DNA from: Bilamarchaeum sp040758595
Lineage (GTDB): Archaea > Micrarchaeota > Micrarchaeia > Anstonellales > Bilamarchaeaceae
DNA: 64,000 bases
Direction: 5' to 3'
Assembly (NCBI GenBank): GCA_040758595.1
Contig: JBFLVJ010000007.1
Span: 1-64,000 of the forward strand
Position numbers and translations under genes: made by a program. The first letter of the stretch is position 1. Every line of letters begins with the position of its first letter. The notes under the pieces are model-generated. The model was not told the DNA's origin. It was given only the letters and a program-made list of their open reading frames with translations, and did not search any database. Below, piece after piece: positions 48,655 to 56,325 of this stretch.

Positions 48655-49035
48655 GTGGAAATCGGCGAACGGCTGAAGAAGCTCGACAAGCTTTTGGGAA
48701 GGCTCCGCGGGAGATGGATACTCGTCGAAGGCGTGAGGGACAAAAGAGCCCTCTCTCGCCTCGGTATGACGGATATCCTGACCATATCAGGGAACCTCAT
48801 CCAAAGCTGCGACATCCTCTCAGCGCGTGAAGCGGATAAAGCGTTTGTGCTGACGGATCTCGACCGCAGAGGCGATGAACTGGCCAAGAAGGCCAGGGAT
48901 GAATTGGAAGGGCGCTCGATAAGGGCGGACATCCATACGCGGGTGGATCTTGCGCATCTGCTTAAGATAAGGTGCTTCGAGGATGCCTCGAGAGCCTACG
49001 AGAAACTGAAACAGGAAGGTGAACAAAATGGCTAA
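48655..49035 (+). CDS. small stand-alone TOPRIM protein
   Basis: 126 residues. GTG start with GGAGG 8 nt upstream. The TOPRIM-type motifs are GRWILVEGVRDKRALSRLG (Glu) and KAFVLTDLDRRGDELAKKARDELEGRSIRADI (DxD region: TDLDRRG). The archaeal family is related to the RNase M5/primase TOPRIM domain. The stop overlaps the dnaG start by 8 nt, so it is translated with DnaG and may act on nucleic acid with it. Confidence 0.85.
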   Translation: MEIGERLKKLDKLLGRLRGRWILVEGVRDKRALSRLGMTDILTISGNLIQSCDILSAREADKAFVLTDLDRRGDELAKKARDELEGRSIRADIHTRVDLAHLLKIRCFEDASRAYEKLKQEGEQNG

Positions 49036-50410
49036 AACATACATAGATACCGTGAAATATCTGATTTACACCAACGTAGATATCGGTGGCCTTGTGGAGA
49101 AGCCCGACGTGGTCGGCGCCATCTTCGGTCAGACCGAGGGTCTCTTGGGCGACGAACTGGACCTGCGGGACCTGCAGAAGAACGGCAGGATCGGCAGGAT
49201 AGAGGTGGATCTCCAGAGCAGGGGCGGAAGGACCGTCGGGGTCATAAAGATACCAAGCTCGCTTGATATGGTCGAGACCTGCATTATCGCAGCCGCTCTC
49301 GAGACCGTGGATCGGGTAGGTCCCTGCGAGGCCAGGCTCAGGATAACAAAAGTCGAGGACACCAGGAACATGAAGAGGAAGGACCTGGTGGATCGCGCCA
49401 AGACGCTATTGAAGACGCTCCTGGTAACCGAGATCCCTGAGAGCAAGGAGATATCCCAGCTAGTGCGTGACGAAGTCAAGACAGCCGAGATAGTCGATTA
49501 TGGAGCGGACAAGCACGCGGCAGGGCCGGCGATAGACCGCAGCAATGAGGTCATCTTCGTCGAAGGCAGGGCGGATGTCGTAAACATGCTCAAGAACGAT
49601 TTGACCAACGTCATCGCCATCGGCGGTGCCAAGGTCACGAGGACCATCGTGGCGCTCTCGAAGAGGAAGGAGGTCACCCTGTTCCTTGACGGAGACAGGG
49701 GAGGGGACATCATCCTCAACGAGCTGGCCCAGGGCGGGGTCGACATAGACTTCGTCGCAAGGGCGCCGGCAGGCCTCGAGGTGGAGGAGCTGACCAGGAA
49801 AGAGCTCATCAAATGCCTGAGGGGCAGAACGCCCTTCGAGCAGAACGTGAAGGGCAAAGCGCCCGAGAGAAGGGTGATAGAAACCCCGAAGTTCAGGCAG
49901 GAGCCCGAGCCGGAGCCTTCCAGGAGGATGGAGCCGGAGCCCGAACCTGAGGCCGAGCCCTTCCCGAGAAGGCAGGAGCCCGAAGTGGCGCCGAGAAGGA
50001 ATGATGAGTTCCAGGCGAGGAGGCAGGAGGACGACAGGTCGAATCGGAGGCAGCCCCGCTCCAAGAGGACTGTGCCGGACGATGTGCCGAGGCTCGACGA
50101 GCCCGATGAGGGATCGGCTTCAGGGCCCCTCAGCAGGGACGACCTGATGAAAGAATTGGAGTCGCTGGCCAACACCCTCAAGGCGAGGTTCTACAACGAG
50201 AAACTGGAGAGGATGTCCGAGGTCCCGGTGCGCGACGTCATCAAGTCGCTCGGGGAGGCCAACGGGGTGCACGCTATCGTGTTCGACGGCATAATCACCC
50301 AGAGGCTCGCGGACCTGGCTTCCAAGCAGGGCGTCAAGCTGCTGATCGGTCTCAAGACCGGCAACGTCAACAAGGTGCCGGACAACATCGAGATCGTGAC
50401 CAAGAAGTAG
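49028..50410 (+). CDS. dnaG: archaeal DnaG-like protein (primase/exosome subunit)
   Basis: 460 residues from MAKTYIDTVKYLIYTNVDIGGLVEKPDVVGAIFGQTEGLLG. The TOPRIM domain at about 165-260 has EVIFVEGRADVVNMLKNDLTNVIAIGG and VTLFLDGDRGGDIILNEL. A low-complexity linker rich in Glu-Pro and Arg (about 290-355) leads to the C-terminal domain (EKLERMSEVPVRDVIKSLGEANGVHAIVFDG). In archaea DnaG is an exosome RNA-binding subunit and can make primers in vitro. The linker DNA is codon-level GAG-CCC repetition, not the 7-nt repeat. Confidence 0.96.
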   Translation: MAKTYIDTVKYLIYTNVDIGGLVEKPDVVGAIFGQTEGLLGDELDLRDLQKNGRIGRIEVDLQSRGGRTVGVIKIPSSLDMVETCIIAAALETVDRVGPCEARLRITKVEDTRNMKRKDLVDRAKTLLKTLLVTEIPESKEISQLVRDEVKTAEIVDYGADKHAAGPAIDRSNEVIFVEGRADVVNMLKNDLTNVIAIGGAKVTRTIVALSKRKEVTLFLDGDRGGDIILNELAQGGVDIDFVARAPAGLEVEELTRKELIKCLRGRTPFEQNVKGKAPERRVIETPKFRQEPEPEPSRRMEPEPEPEAEPFPRRQEPEVAPRRNDEFQARRQEDDRSNRRQPRSKRTVPDDVPRLDEPDEGSASGPLSRDDLMKELESLANTLKARFYNEKLERMSEVPVRDVIKSLGEANGVHAIVFDGIITQRLADLASKQGVKLLIGLKTGNVNKVPDNIEIVTKK

Positions 50411-50435
50411 ATTTTTTTCTTTAATCTCTTTTTAT
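50411..50435 (+). terminator. T-rich terminator after dnaG
   Basis: ATTTTTTTCTTTAATC and CTTTTTATC directly follow the dnaG stop, a typical archaeal oligo-T termination site. The rest of the gap to 50506 is featureless. Confidence 0.55.
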
Positions 50436-50506
50436 CATGAGAAAAAGCGAATGACCGTACCGGGTGGTGCGGGCTTTCCCTCTATGAAAAGAAAGAATGC
50501 CTGGGT

Positions 50507-50989
50507 TTACCGGTACATCGTCAGGTCCACGGTCGCCAGGTAGGTCGCGCCGGTGCTGTTCACGACTGTCGCCAGCCTCCTTATCTTCACCACGTTTATG
50601 CTGTCCGAGGGCACCGTGCCGCCTATGTTTATGTCAGGGTGGCCCGTCGCCAGGGAGCTGACATCTATCACGACGCCATAGGGAGTGTCGAGCTTGTCTT
50701 TGAGCCAATCCTGGCCCTGGAGCCTCGCGCAGTCGAGGACCTCCTTGTCCACGCGCCGATCGTTCCAGTCTAAGACGATGCCCAGGGACTGCATGGAGCC
50801 GCAAGCAGAAGACGGCGCGGGCGGCATGAACAGCAGGTTCGATACCCTGATGGATTCCTTGGAGAGCGGGTCGTTCTGGTAGTCCAGGAACGAGCGCACG
50901 CTGTGCCAGTACGATAGCAGCGCCACGAGGGCCAGCACGAAGATGACCGCAGCGACGATCGCGTCAAAGCTGAAATATTGACCTTTCAT
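50507..50989 (-). CDS. prepilin-like/N-anchored surface protein (e)
   Basis: 160 residues: MKGQYFSFDAIVAAVIFVLALVALLSYWHSV, a short leader with KGQ followed by a hydrophobic helix, resembling a class III prepilin or a plain N-terminal anchor. The remainder is extracytoplasmic, with FMPPAPSSACGSM and a second Cys (DCARLQG). The conserved feature PYGVVIDVSSLATG suggests a domain. Last of five tandem genes of similar design. Confidence 0.78.
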   Translation of the reverse strand: MKGQYFSFDAIVAAVIFVLALVALLSYWHSVRSFLDYQNDPLSKESIRVSNLLFMPPAPSSACGSMQSLGIVLDWNDRRVDKEVLDCARLQGQDWLKDKLDTPYGVVIDVSSLATGHPDINIGGTVPSDSINVVKIRRLATVVNSTGATYLATVDLTMYR

Positions 50990-50998
50990 AATTTCACC

Positions 50999-51550
50999 CT
51001 ATGGCAGTTGAGTTATCGTGAGATTCTCGCCGTCATTGACGAGCATGATGGTGTTGGAGCAGTACGAGCTGTCCAGGACATCGGCCGGCTTCTCCAGAGA
51101 GGGAGCCGCCAGGCAGCTGCCCTCTATCTTGTATTCGTAGTCAGGCATGCCGTACTGGTAGCTGAAGTTCCCGTAATCCCCGGCCCAGTCCATCATGATG
51201 GAAGGCTCGGGCGCATCAAGCAGCCGCATGTCCATCCTATAAGTCCTCCCGAAGACGGTCCTCGGGAACGTATAGTTGTAGGAGAAGCCTTCTCCGCCTT
51301 TGACCGCGAGCGTGATGACCGAGACGAAGCTCTCTCCGGTCTCCTTGGCGACCGTGTTCTGGCTCAGAGGTATCTCAGAGCGTTGGAGGTCTCCTACCAC
51401 CACGAAGGCGGCGATCGCCATGAACATGAACACTGCCGTGTAAAGCATGAATTCGGTGGCAACTTGCCCACGCAGGTTGCCTGCAGCGGCCGAAGGCCGC
51501 TCAATCGCCACTTGGCCCTTGAAATCGCGGGCAGCGGGCTCACGGGGCAT
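50999..51550 (-). CDS. prepilin-like surface protein (d) with duplicated processing-like motif
   Basis: 183 residues from ATG 51550 (another ATG lies 3 codons upstream). FKGQVAIE near residue 10 is followed by RGQVATEFMLYTAVFMFMAIAAFVVVG near 28, so the processing-like KGQ/RGQ motif occurs twice. The DNA between them contains a perfect GCGGCC-TTC-GGCCGC hairpin. The second copy precedes the hydrophobic helix and is the likely functional one. Extracytoplasmic part with Cys pair CLAAPS and SYCSNTIML. Overlaps gene c by 11 nt. Confidence 0.75.
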   Translation of the reverse strand: MPREPAARDFKGQVAIERPSAAAGNLRGQVATEFMLYTAVFMFMAIAAFVVVGDLQRSEIPLSQNTVAKETGESFVSVITLAVKGGEGFSYNYTFPRTVFGRTYRMDMRLLDAPEPSIMMDWAGDYGNFSYQYGMPDYEYKIEGSCLAAPSLEKPADVLDSSYCSNTIMLVNDGENLTITQLP

Positions 51551-51974
51551 ATGGATCAACCAGCTCTACCTCCCCGTTGGGATCCGTCCTGACTATTACC
51601 TTGAACAGGCCGCCCCGGTTCTCGATGACCGAGCTTCCCGGGCTTATGCGGGCTATCGTAGGCGAGACCGCCTCGAATGGCCCTCCGGAAGCGCCCATAC
51701 GCACCACCACCTCCCCGGCCTCGGCATAGACCGCCTGGGTTGATGGAGGGGCGTTCAGGAGCACCTCGCGCTCGGCGCCGACACCCTGCGCATATACGCT
51801 GTTCATGGAATCCGCCAATGTCCTGGCGGTCGCGTCGGCCTGCGCCTTCGCGGTGTCCTCATAGCCCACCGAACTGATGGACAGTATGAGGAAAAGCACC
51901 GGTATCGTGAATGCGAGCACCACGCCGACCGTTACCAGAAGCTCGAGTGAAGATTGCCCTTTCATCAGTCGCAC
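51540..51974 (-). CDS. type IV prepilin-like protein (c)
   Basis: 144 residues: MRLMKGQSSLELLVTVGVVLAFTIPVLFLILSI, a classic class III prepilin start (KGQSSLE: Gly before the cleavage site, Glu at +5). The secreted part has no Cys and is beta-rich (VYAEAGEVVVRMGASGGPFEAV). Start overlaps gene b by 10 nt. Confidence 0.85.
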   Translation of the reverse strand: MRLMKGQSSLELLVTVGVVLAFTIPVLFLILSISSVGYEDTAKAQADATARTLADSMNSVYAQGVGAEREVLLNAPPSTQAVYAEAGEVVVRMGASGGPFEAVSPTIARISPGSSVIENRGGLFKVIVRTDPNGEVELVDPYAP

Positions 51975-53554
51975 CCCGCTGCGCCATTATCGCAAGCTAT
52001 CTGCCCGAGCCCGTATGCGTTCTTGGTATCCTCGCTCACAGCGAAGATGCCGCTTATCGGGCTGTCAGAGCACATGGCATAGTTCTTGCACCCGGGGAAT
52101 CCCCGGATCTTTATGCCGTCTATCGCGCTATTGAAGAATTCCCGGTCCAGCCTGCCGTTCATGTCGTAGGCCGTGTCGTTGGCATAGACCCCGATTACGA
52201 ATGTCTCGATGCCGTAGTCCGGGCTGCTCCTTGAATAGGAATCGTTCAGCAGCCTCTGCATATATGACGGCGCTGCCGGGTTGTGGGTGTAGTATCCGCA
52301 CATGATGTAGTCCCTAAAGCCTTCCAGATTGTATATGCCCCCGTCAGGGTGGGATGAAAGCTTCCTGGTCTTGACCGCCGCCACCTCGTTCTCTAGATAG
52401 CGGTTCAGGAACAGGACGCACCTCCTGGTGACGCCGGTCTCGTTGAGCACCGGGCACTCGGCCGCGTCAGCGACATCGAAGCCCGGCGAGACGATGAAAG
52501 GTTTGGATGTGGTCGGAGAGGCGAAAGAGGCGTCGCAGCTCGAGCCGGAATGCACGAGCGGGTTGAATGTCGCCCCTTCGTTGAGCTTGAGCGGCTCCAA
52601 CGGATTCGCCGGCGTGCAGCTGCTCGGATTGGACGCCGGACTCGTGATTATGTATCCTGCGAACTGGTCATAGACCGTCGCGGTCAGGTCTGTTATCTCA
52701 TCGTAGGTGCCGACCAGGGTGTAAAGCCTCCTCTGGCCCGGATCCACCGTGAGCGCGTTCGGGACCAGGTCGTAGGAGCCGTTGGCCAGCGCCAGGGGCC
52801 CGTATAGCCAGCCCTGCCCGCTCTCTGCGGATTCGAGCTTCTGCACCGAGATGTCGCTCACCCCTGGATAAATATCCTTCTTGAAGAAGAACTGCCTATA
52901 TATCGTTTTGTCGTCTCCGGCGAGGTCGCGGCTCTCCCTTGCGAGGGCCGGATCCACCAGGCCGGAGATGCCGACGCTGTTGGAAAGATGATAGTTCCTC
53001 GATACCGAAGATGTGTTAGCGTAGTCCCGCAGGCCGAGCTTTATGTCGACCGAGTAGTTCACGCGATCGATGTCGCTCTGGCCCATCTGGAAATTCGTCA
53101 CCTCGAAATCAGAGACATAGACGCCGATGGACTGGAGGGAGGCGTTCAGGCTGGAGGCCCACCCTGCCAGCGAAGAATTGGCTTCAGGCTGGAGGCCCAC
53201 CCCGCCGCGGAAGTGGCTGCCGTCGGCGGCGCCGGTCTGTAGCAGCTCTGACATGGCCGCCCGGATATTGGCGTTCTCGTCGCCAGCCGGACCCTGCTCC
53301 ACGGCATATTCCAGCGCGTGGTCGTCGAGCCTCATGAGATTGCGCAGCATTATGGTGCGCACCACGTTGTCCATCTTCAATGGGGTGATCTGTTCTATGG
53401 TCAGCTCCACCGTCGACTCTTTGTAGAACTCGGAGAAGGACCTCTCGGAAGCCTCGATGGACTTCACCCACACCGATATGGAGAGCAGGATGTAGACCAG
53501 CACCAGGAAAATCGTCACCGTGAAAAGGAATCCTTTCTTGTCCATTGCATTCAC
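51965..53554 (-). CDS. large N-anchored surface protein (b) of the prepilin cluster
   Basis: 529 residues. MNAMDKKGFLFTVTIFLVLVYILLSISVWVKSIEASERSF: a short basic leader ending KKG, then one hydrophobic helix, as in archaeal prepilins, though without the Glu at +5. A long extracytoplasmic part follows with at least ten Cys towards the C-terminus (PSSCTPANP, GSSCDASF, AECPVLNE, RRCVLFLN, IMCGYYTH, CKNYAMCSDSP, ACDNGAAGCD). Probably a disulfide-rich adhesin or minor pilin. No domain recognised. Confidence 0.82.
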   Translation of the reverse strand: MNAMDKKGFLFTVTIFLVLVYILLSISVWVKSIEASERSFSEFYKESTVELTIEQITPLKMDNVVRTIMLRNLMRLDDHALEYAVEQGPAGDENANIRAAMSELLQTGAADGSHFRGGVGLQPEANSSLAGWASSLNASLQSIGVYVSDFEVTNFQMGQSDIDRVNYSVDIKLGLRDYANTSSVSRNYHLSNSVGISGLVDPALARESRDLAGDDKTIYRQFFFKKDIYPGVSDISVQKLESAESGQGWLYGPLALANGSYDLVPNALTVDPGQRRLYTLVGTYDEITDLTATVYDQFAGYIITSPASNPSSCTPANPLEPLKLNEGATFNPLVHSGSSCDASFASPTTSKPFIVSPGFDVADAAECPVLNETGVTRRCVLFLNRYLENEVAAVKTRKLSSHPDGGIYNLEGFRDYIMCGYYTHNPAAPSYMQRLLNDSYSRSSPDYGIETFVIGVYANDTAYDMNGRLDREFFNSAIDGIKIRGFPGCKNYAMCSDSPISGIFAVSEDTKNAYGLGQIACDNGAAGCD

Positions 53555-53555
53555 C

Positions 53556-54275
53556 TCAGATGAACACCGTCAGCCTGACGATGCTGGCGTCAGATGCAGG
53601 TACCAGGTCCGCGCCGTCGGTGTCGATGACGTCGCGGGGGTGCGTGTTCCCGATTATCAATTGTTCTGTCTGTCCCCCTCCGCCGGTTGTGGTGAGGACT
53701 CCGCACACTATTATCCCGAAGTCGGTGGTGTCCCAGCCGCCCCCTCCGGGGAAGATGTCCTCGCCGCCAAGTATGCCGTCCCCGTTGCAGGAGAGGTACC
53801 TGTAGGGCGAGGTCTCCAGCTTGTAGACCCTGTCGTTGAAACCGAACGAGATGACCTGCGATGAGACCGTGAGCTTCTTCGCGCTCCTGGCGTGGTTGTC
53901 GCCCTGATGCGCATCTGCGGTATCGTAGAGGAGCTCCCAGGTGTCTCCCTGGTCGCGGCTCACCTCGAGGGCATAGCCGAACTGCGGAGGCACCATCACT
54001 CCGACGGTGCTCTGTATCATGCTGTCTCGGTCCCCTACATTGTCCTCGGCCACGATGCTGTCGAGCACCGAGCCGAAGGCAGCGCAGGAGCCGTAATCAG
54101 GGCTGCATGCAGTCGTGGAAAGCGCCAGGAGGGTGTCCCTCGACAGATAATGCGCCTGCGTGAGAAGATAGTAATATGCCGACGGGACGCTCGAGAAGAA
54201 TATCAGCGAATAAATCGCCAGGAGCGCCAGGGTGAACGCCACGAATGCGTCTAACGAGAATATGAATGCCCGCAT
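53556..54275 (-). CDS. prepilin-like/N-anchored surface protein (a)
   Basis: 239 residues from MRAFIFSLDAFVAFTLALLAIYSLIFFSSVPSAYYYLL, a hydrophobic N-terminal helix with a short leader. The FSLDA(F/I)VA core is also found in gene e (FSFDAIVA). First of five. Minus-strand TATA TTTTTAAATG (54296-54305) lies about 25 nt before this ATG, favouring it over one three codons upstream. Extracytoplasmic part with four or more Cys, and beta-rich around YALEVSRDQGDTWELLYD. Confidence 0.78.
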   Translation of the reverse strand: MRAFIFSLDAFVAFTLALLAIYSLIFFSSVPSAYYYLLTQAHYLSRDTLLALSTTACSPDYGSCAAFGSVLDSIVAEDNVGDRDSMIQSTVGVMVPPQFGYALEVSRDQGDTWELLYDTADAHQGDNHARSAKKLTVSSQVISFGFNDRVYKLETSPYRYLSCNGDGILGGEDIFPGGGGWDTTDFGIIVCGVLTTTGGGGQTEQLIIGNTHPRDVIDTDGADLVPASDASIVRLTVFI

Positions 54276-54385
54276 GTTAACCACTTTGACTAGCTATCAT
54301 TTAAAAACCATAGGTTCGAACTCATTTTTGTATGTTTATCCCCACTCTTAACCGGAGTGCATCCGGTCATGCCTGAGCAACCAGG

Positions 54386-54462
54386 TGGTTTCGGGCCGGG
54401 TGTCCTGTGTTTTGGATAGTGGGCGCGTTTCCATCAAGACCCGAGACGGGGAACCGGAAACC
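54386..54462. repeat. head-to-head pair of heptanucleotide tracts
   Basis: Left half (54386-54420), minus strand: CCAAAAC, ACAGGAC, ACCCGGC, CCGAAAC, CACC. Right half (54434-54462), plus strand: TCAAGAC, CCGAGAC, GGGGAAC, CGGAAAC, CGCC. Same arrangement as at 3762-3830. The spacer 54285-54479 holds no gene. Confidence 0.7.
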
Positions 54463-54479
54463 GCCCGGTCCATCCGGCA

Positions 54480-54815
54480 TCACTGGATGTCTAGCGGCAG
54501 GCATTCCCCCCAGCCGGTCCCGCATTCGTTGCACTCCCTGAGCGCGTAGGCGCAGCCCTGCTCTATGCAGGGCTCGTGGATGCCTGGAGTGCATATCCGT
54601 TCCCATCTGCACCCGCTCCAGACCCCCTGGATGCACGTCGATGTGCCGGCGCAGGAGCCGGACTGGCAGCTCCGCGTCTCTCCAGATGCGCAAAGGAACT
54701 CGGCGGCCTCCTTCTGCTCTGTCCGCAGGTCCCTGGGAGCTGTAACGATCATGACGATAACCGCCAGGAAGATGAAGAAGATGAGGAGGACGATGAGCGG
54801 GAGCGCGCTTTTCAT
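54480..54815 (-). CDS. small membrane-anchored Cys-rich protein
   Basis: 111 residues. N-terminal membrane segment (ALPLIVLLIFFIFLAVIVMIVTA), then a short helix and a 60-residue Cys-rich domain with ten Cys (GETRSCQSGSCAGTSTCIQGVWSGCRW, then CTPGIHEPCIEQGCAYALRECNECGTGWGEC). Resembles small disulfide-knotted adhesive or protease-inhibitor-like repeats. No firm family. 4 nt after sppA. Confidence 0.75.
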   Translation of the reverse strand: MKSALPLIVLLIFFIFLAVIVMIVTAPRDLRTEQKEAAEFLCASGETRSCQSGSCAGTSTCIQGVWSGCRWERICTPGIHEPCIEQGCAYALRECNECGTGWGECLPLDIQ

Positions 54816-54819
54816 CCCA

Positions 54820-55758
54820 TCACTTGAAGGCCAGGTATGGCGAGGAAGCGTACGCTTCCATCCTCCTGAAGATGCCGCTCACGTCGAACAGACCGCCATC
54901 GGACATGCCCGTTGTTATCGGACACGTGCGGATGTCCTTGGGGTCCTCGTATTCGATTCCGGATAGGTCAGCGGCCTTCCGGATGGCGTCCCGCTTGTCG
55001 CCCAGCTGATCAACCAGGCCGGCCCGGTAGGCCTGCCTGCCGCTCATTATCCGGCCGTCGGTGATATTGTCGAAGAGAGCCATATCCAGCCGGTCGCCGC
55101 GGTTTTTCACCACGATGCCCTTGAACTCGGAATAGACCTCGTCGACAAGCTCCTGGAATATAGCCTGCTCCTCCGGAGTCATCTCGCGGTAGGATGAGCC
55201 GATGTCCTTGTGGGTGCCGGACTGGATGGTCGTGACGTTCACGCCTATCTTCTCGAAGAGGCCCTGCATCTGGGTGAATGTCGTTATCACTCCGATGCTT
55301 CCTGTGATGGCGTCCGGATCGGACACTATATAGTCTGTGCCTGAGGCGACATAATATGCGCCCGAGGCCGCCACTTCCCTGAAATATGAGACGCTCGGCT
55401 TCTCCAGCTCATCCACAGCAGAATAGACCTCGCGGGTGGCCACGACCGAACCGCCTGGGGAATTGAATACGAATACAACAGCGCCTACATCATCCCGCTC
55501 GTTCAGGCCCTCGATCGTCAGCGCAAGCTCTTCAGAGCCCGGATAGCCCGCGTCGAATATGCTGGGCGGAGAACCCTCTACCGTGAGCGGCACATCCACG
55601 TCCACAACCGCCACGCACTGCCCGATCAGAGACGGCGTCAGGGCGGAGAGCACGAAGAAGAGTCCGATTATCACCATGAATATCAGCAGCAGGACCAGCG
55701 CGGTCCCGATTATGAGGCCGCTCGGCCTGCCAGGCTTCCTTCTGACTGATGGTTCCAT
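54820..55758 (-). CDS. sppA: signal peptide peptidase SppA-type serine protease
   Basis: 312 residues from MEPSVRRKPGRP. N-terminal anchor at about 17-45. SppA core (S49): VVFVFNSPGGSVVATREVY, nucleophile Ser in REVAASGAYYVASGTDYIVSD, SITGSIGV-like DAITGSIGVITTFTQM, then GTHKDIGSSYREMTPEE with a candidate Lys and GRIMSGRQAYRAGLVDQLG. Degrades membrane-bound peptides. The start was chosen because it lies about 27 nt after ATTTATAT; the frame is open to 55866. Confidence 0.94.
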   Translation of the reverse strand: MEPSVRRKPGRPSGLIIGTALVLLLIFMVIIGLFFVLSALTPSLIGQCVAVVDVDVPLTVEGSPPSIFDAGYPGSEELALTIEGLNERDDVGAVVFVFNSPGGSVVATREVYSAVDELEKPSVSYFREVAASGAYYVASGTDYIVSDPDAITGSIGVITTFTQMQGLFEKIGVNVTTIQSGTHKDIGSSYREMTPEEQAIFQELVDEVYSEFKGIVVKNRGDRLDMALFDNITDGRIMSGRQAYRAGLVDQLGDKRDAIRKAADLSGIEYEDPKDIRTCPITTGMSDGGLFDVSGIFRRMEAYASSPYLAFK

Positions 55759-55778
55759 GTTTTTGAATCTCATGAAAT

Positions 55779-55790
55779 GAATATAAATGT
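55779..55790. promoter_or_regulatory. bidirectional TATA box between sppA and carS
   Basis: GAATATAAATGT reads as ATATAAAT on the plus strand and ATTTATAT on the minus strand. The carS ATG (55809) and the sppA ATG (55758) are each about 25 nt away, fitting two leaderless transcripts from one element. Confidence 0.6.
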
Positions 55791-55808
55791 TCCCGGGAGA
55801 AATGCTCC

Positions 55809-56324
55809 ATGGCGGAGCTTCTAGACCTCCTCGTGTTCCTAATCCCGATATATGTCGCCAACGCATCCCCCGTAGTGCTAGGAGGAGGAGCCCCGCTCGA
55901 TTTCGGCTTCACGATGGCGGACGGCGGAAGGCTGCTCGGGGACAGCAAGACCATCCGCGGATTCATCGGCGGGACGCTGGCCGGCACAGTGGCCGGAGGG
56001 ATTGTAGCGATGGTATACCACCTGCCCTTCTTCCAGGACCAGAATGTCCAGTTCATCGCTGCGTTCGTGCTCGCGTTCGGTACCCTCTCCGGGGACGCGC
56101 TCGGCAGCCTGATCAAGAGGAGATTCGGGGTCGGCTCGGGCAGGCCGTTCGTCCTGGACACGATAATGTTCCTGGTGGTCGCCATGGCGCTCATCTTCCC
56201 GCTGGCTGAACCAGGACTGTATGAACCGATGGCCCTGATATTCTTCCTTGGATTGACCCTGATAATGCATCCATTCATGAACATGGTGGCCAACAAGGCC
56301 GGCCTGAAGAACGTGCCGTGGTGA
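55809..56324 (+). CDS. carS: CDP-archaeol synthase
   Basis: Makes CDP-archaeol from CTP and digeranylgeranylglyceryl phosphate, an early step in archaeal polar lipid synthesis. 171 residues, five membrane segments. Family blocks: YVANASPVVLGGGAPLDFG, LLGDSKTIRGFIGGTLAG, LSGDALGSLIKRRFG and FVLDTIMFLV. Full length. Its presence confirms the archaeal origin. RNA ligase follows after 1 nt. Confidence 0.96.
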   Translation: MAELLDLLVFLIPIYVANASPVVLGGGAPLDFGFTMADGGRLLGDSKTIRGFIGGTLAGTVAGGIVAMVYHLPFFQDQNVQFIAAFVLAFGTLSGDALGSLIKRRFGVGSGRPFVLDTIMFLVVAMALIFPLAEPGLYEPMALIFFLGLTLIMHPFMNMVANKAGLKNVPW

Positions 56325-56325
56325 G

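Noticed and set aside
49895..49980. Glu-Pro-Arg-rich linker of DnaG as another heptanucleotide tract
   Set aside because: The periodicity follows codons (GAG CCC, GAG CCG) with 6-nt steps and no 7-nt AC rhythm; a normal acidic/proline-rich linker.
11191..54462. Repeat tracts as a CRISPR array
   Set aside because: Units are 7 nt, tandem and degenerate with no spacers, and loci are kilobases apart. No cas genes are in the window.
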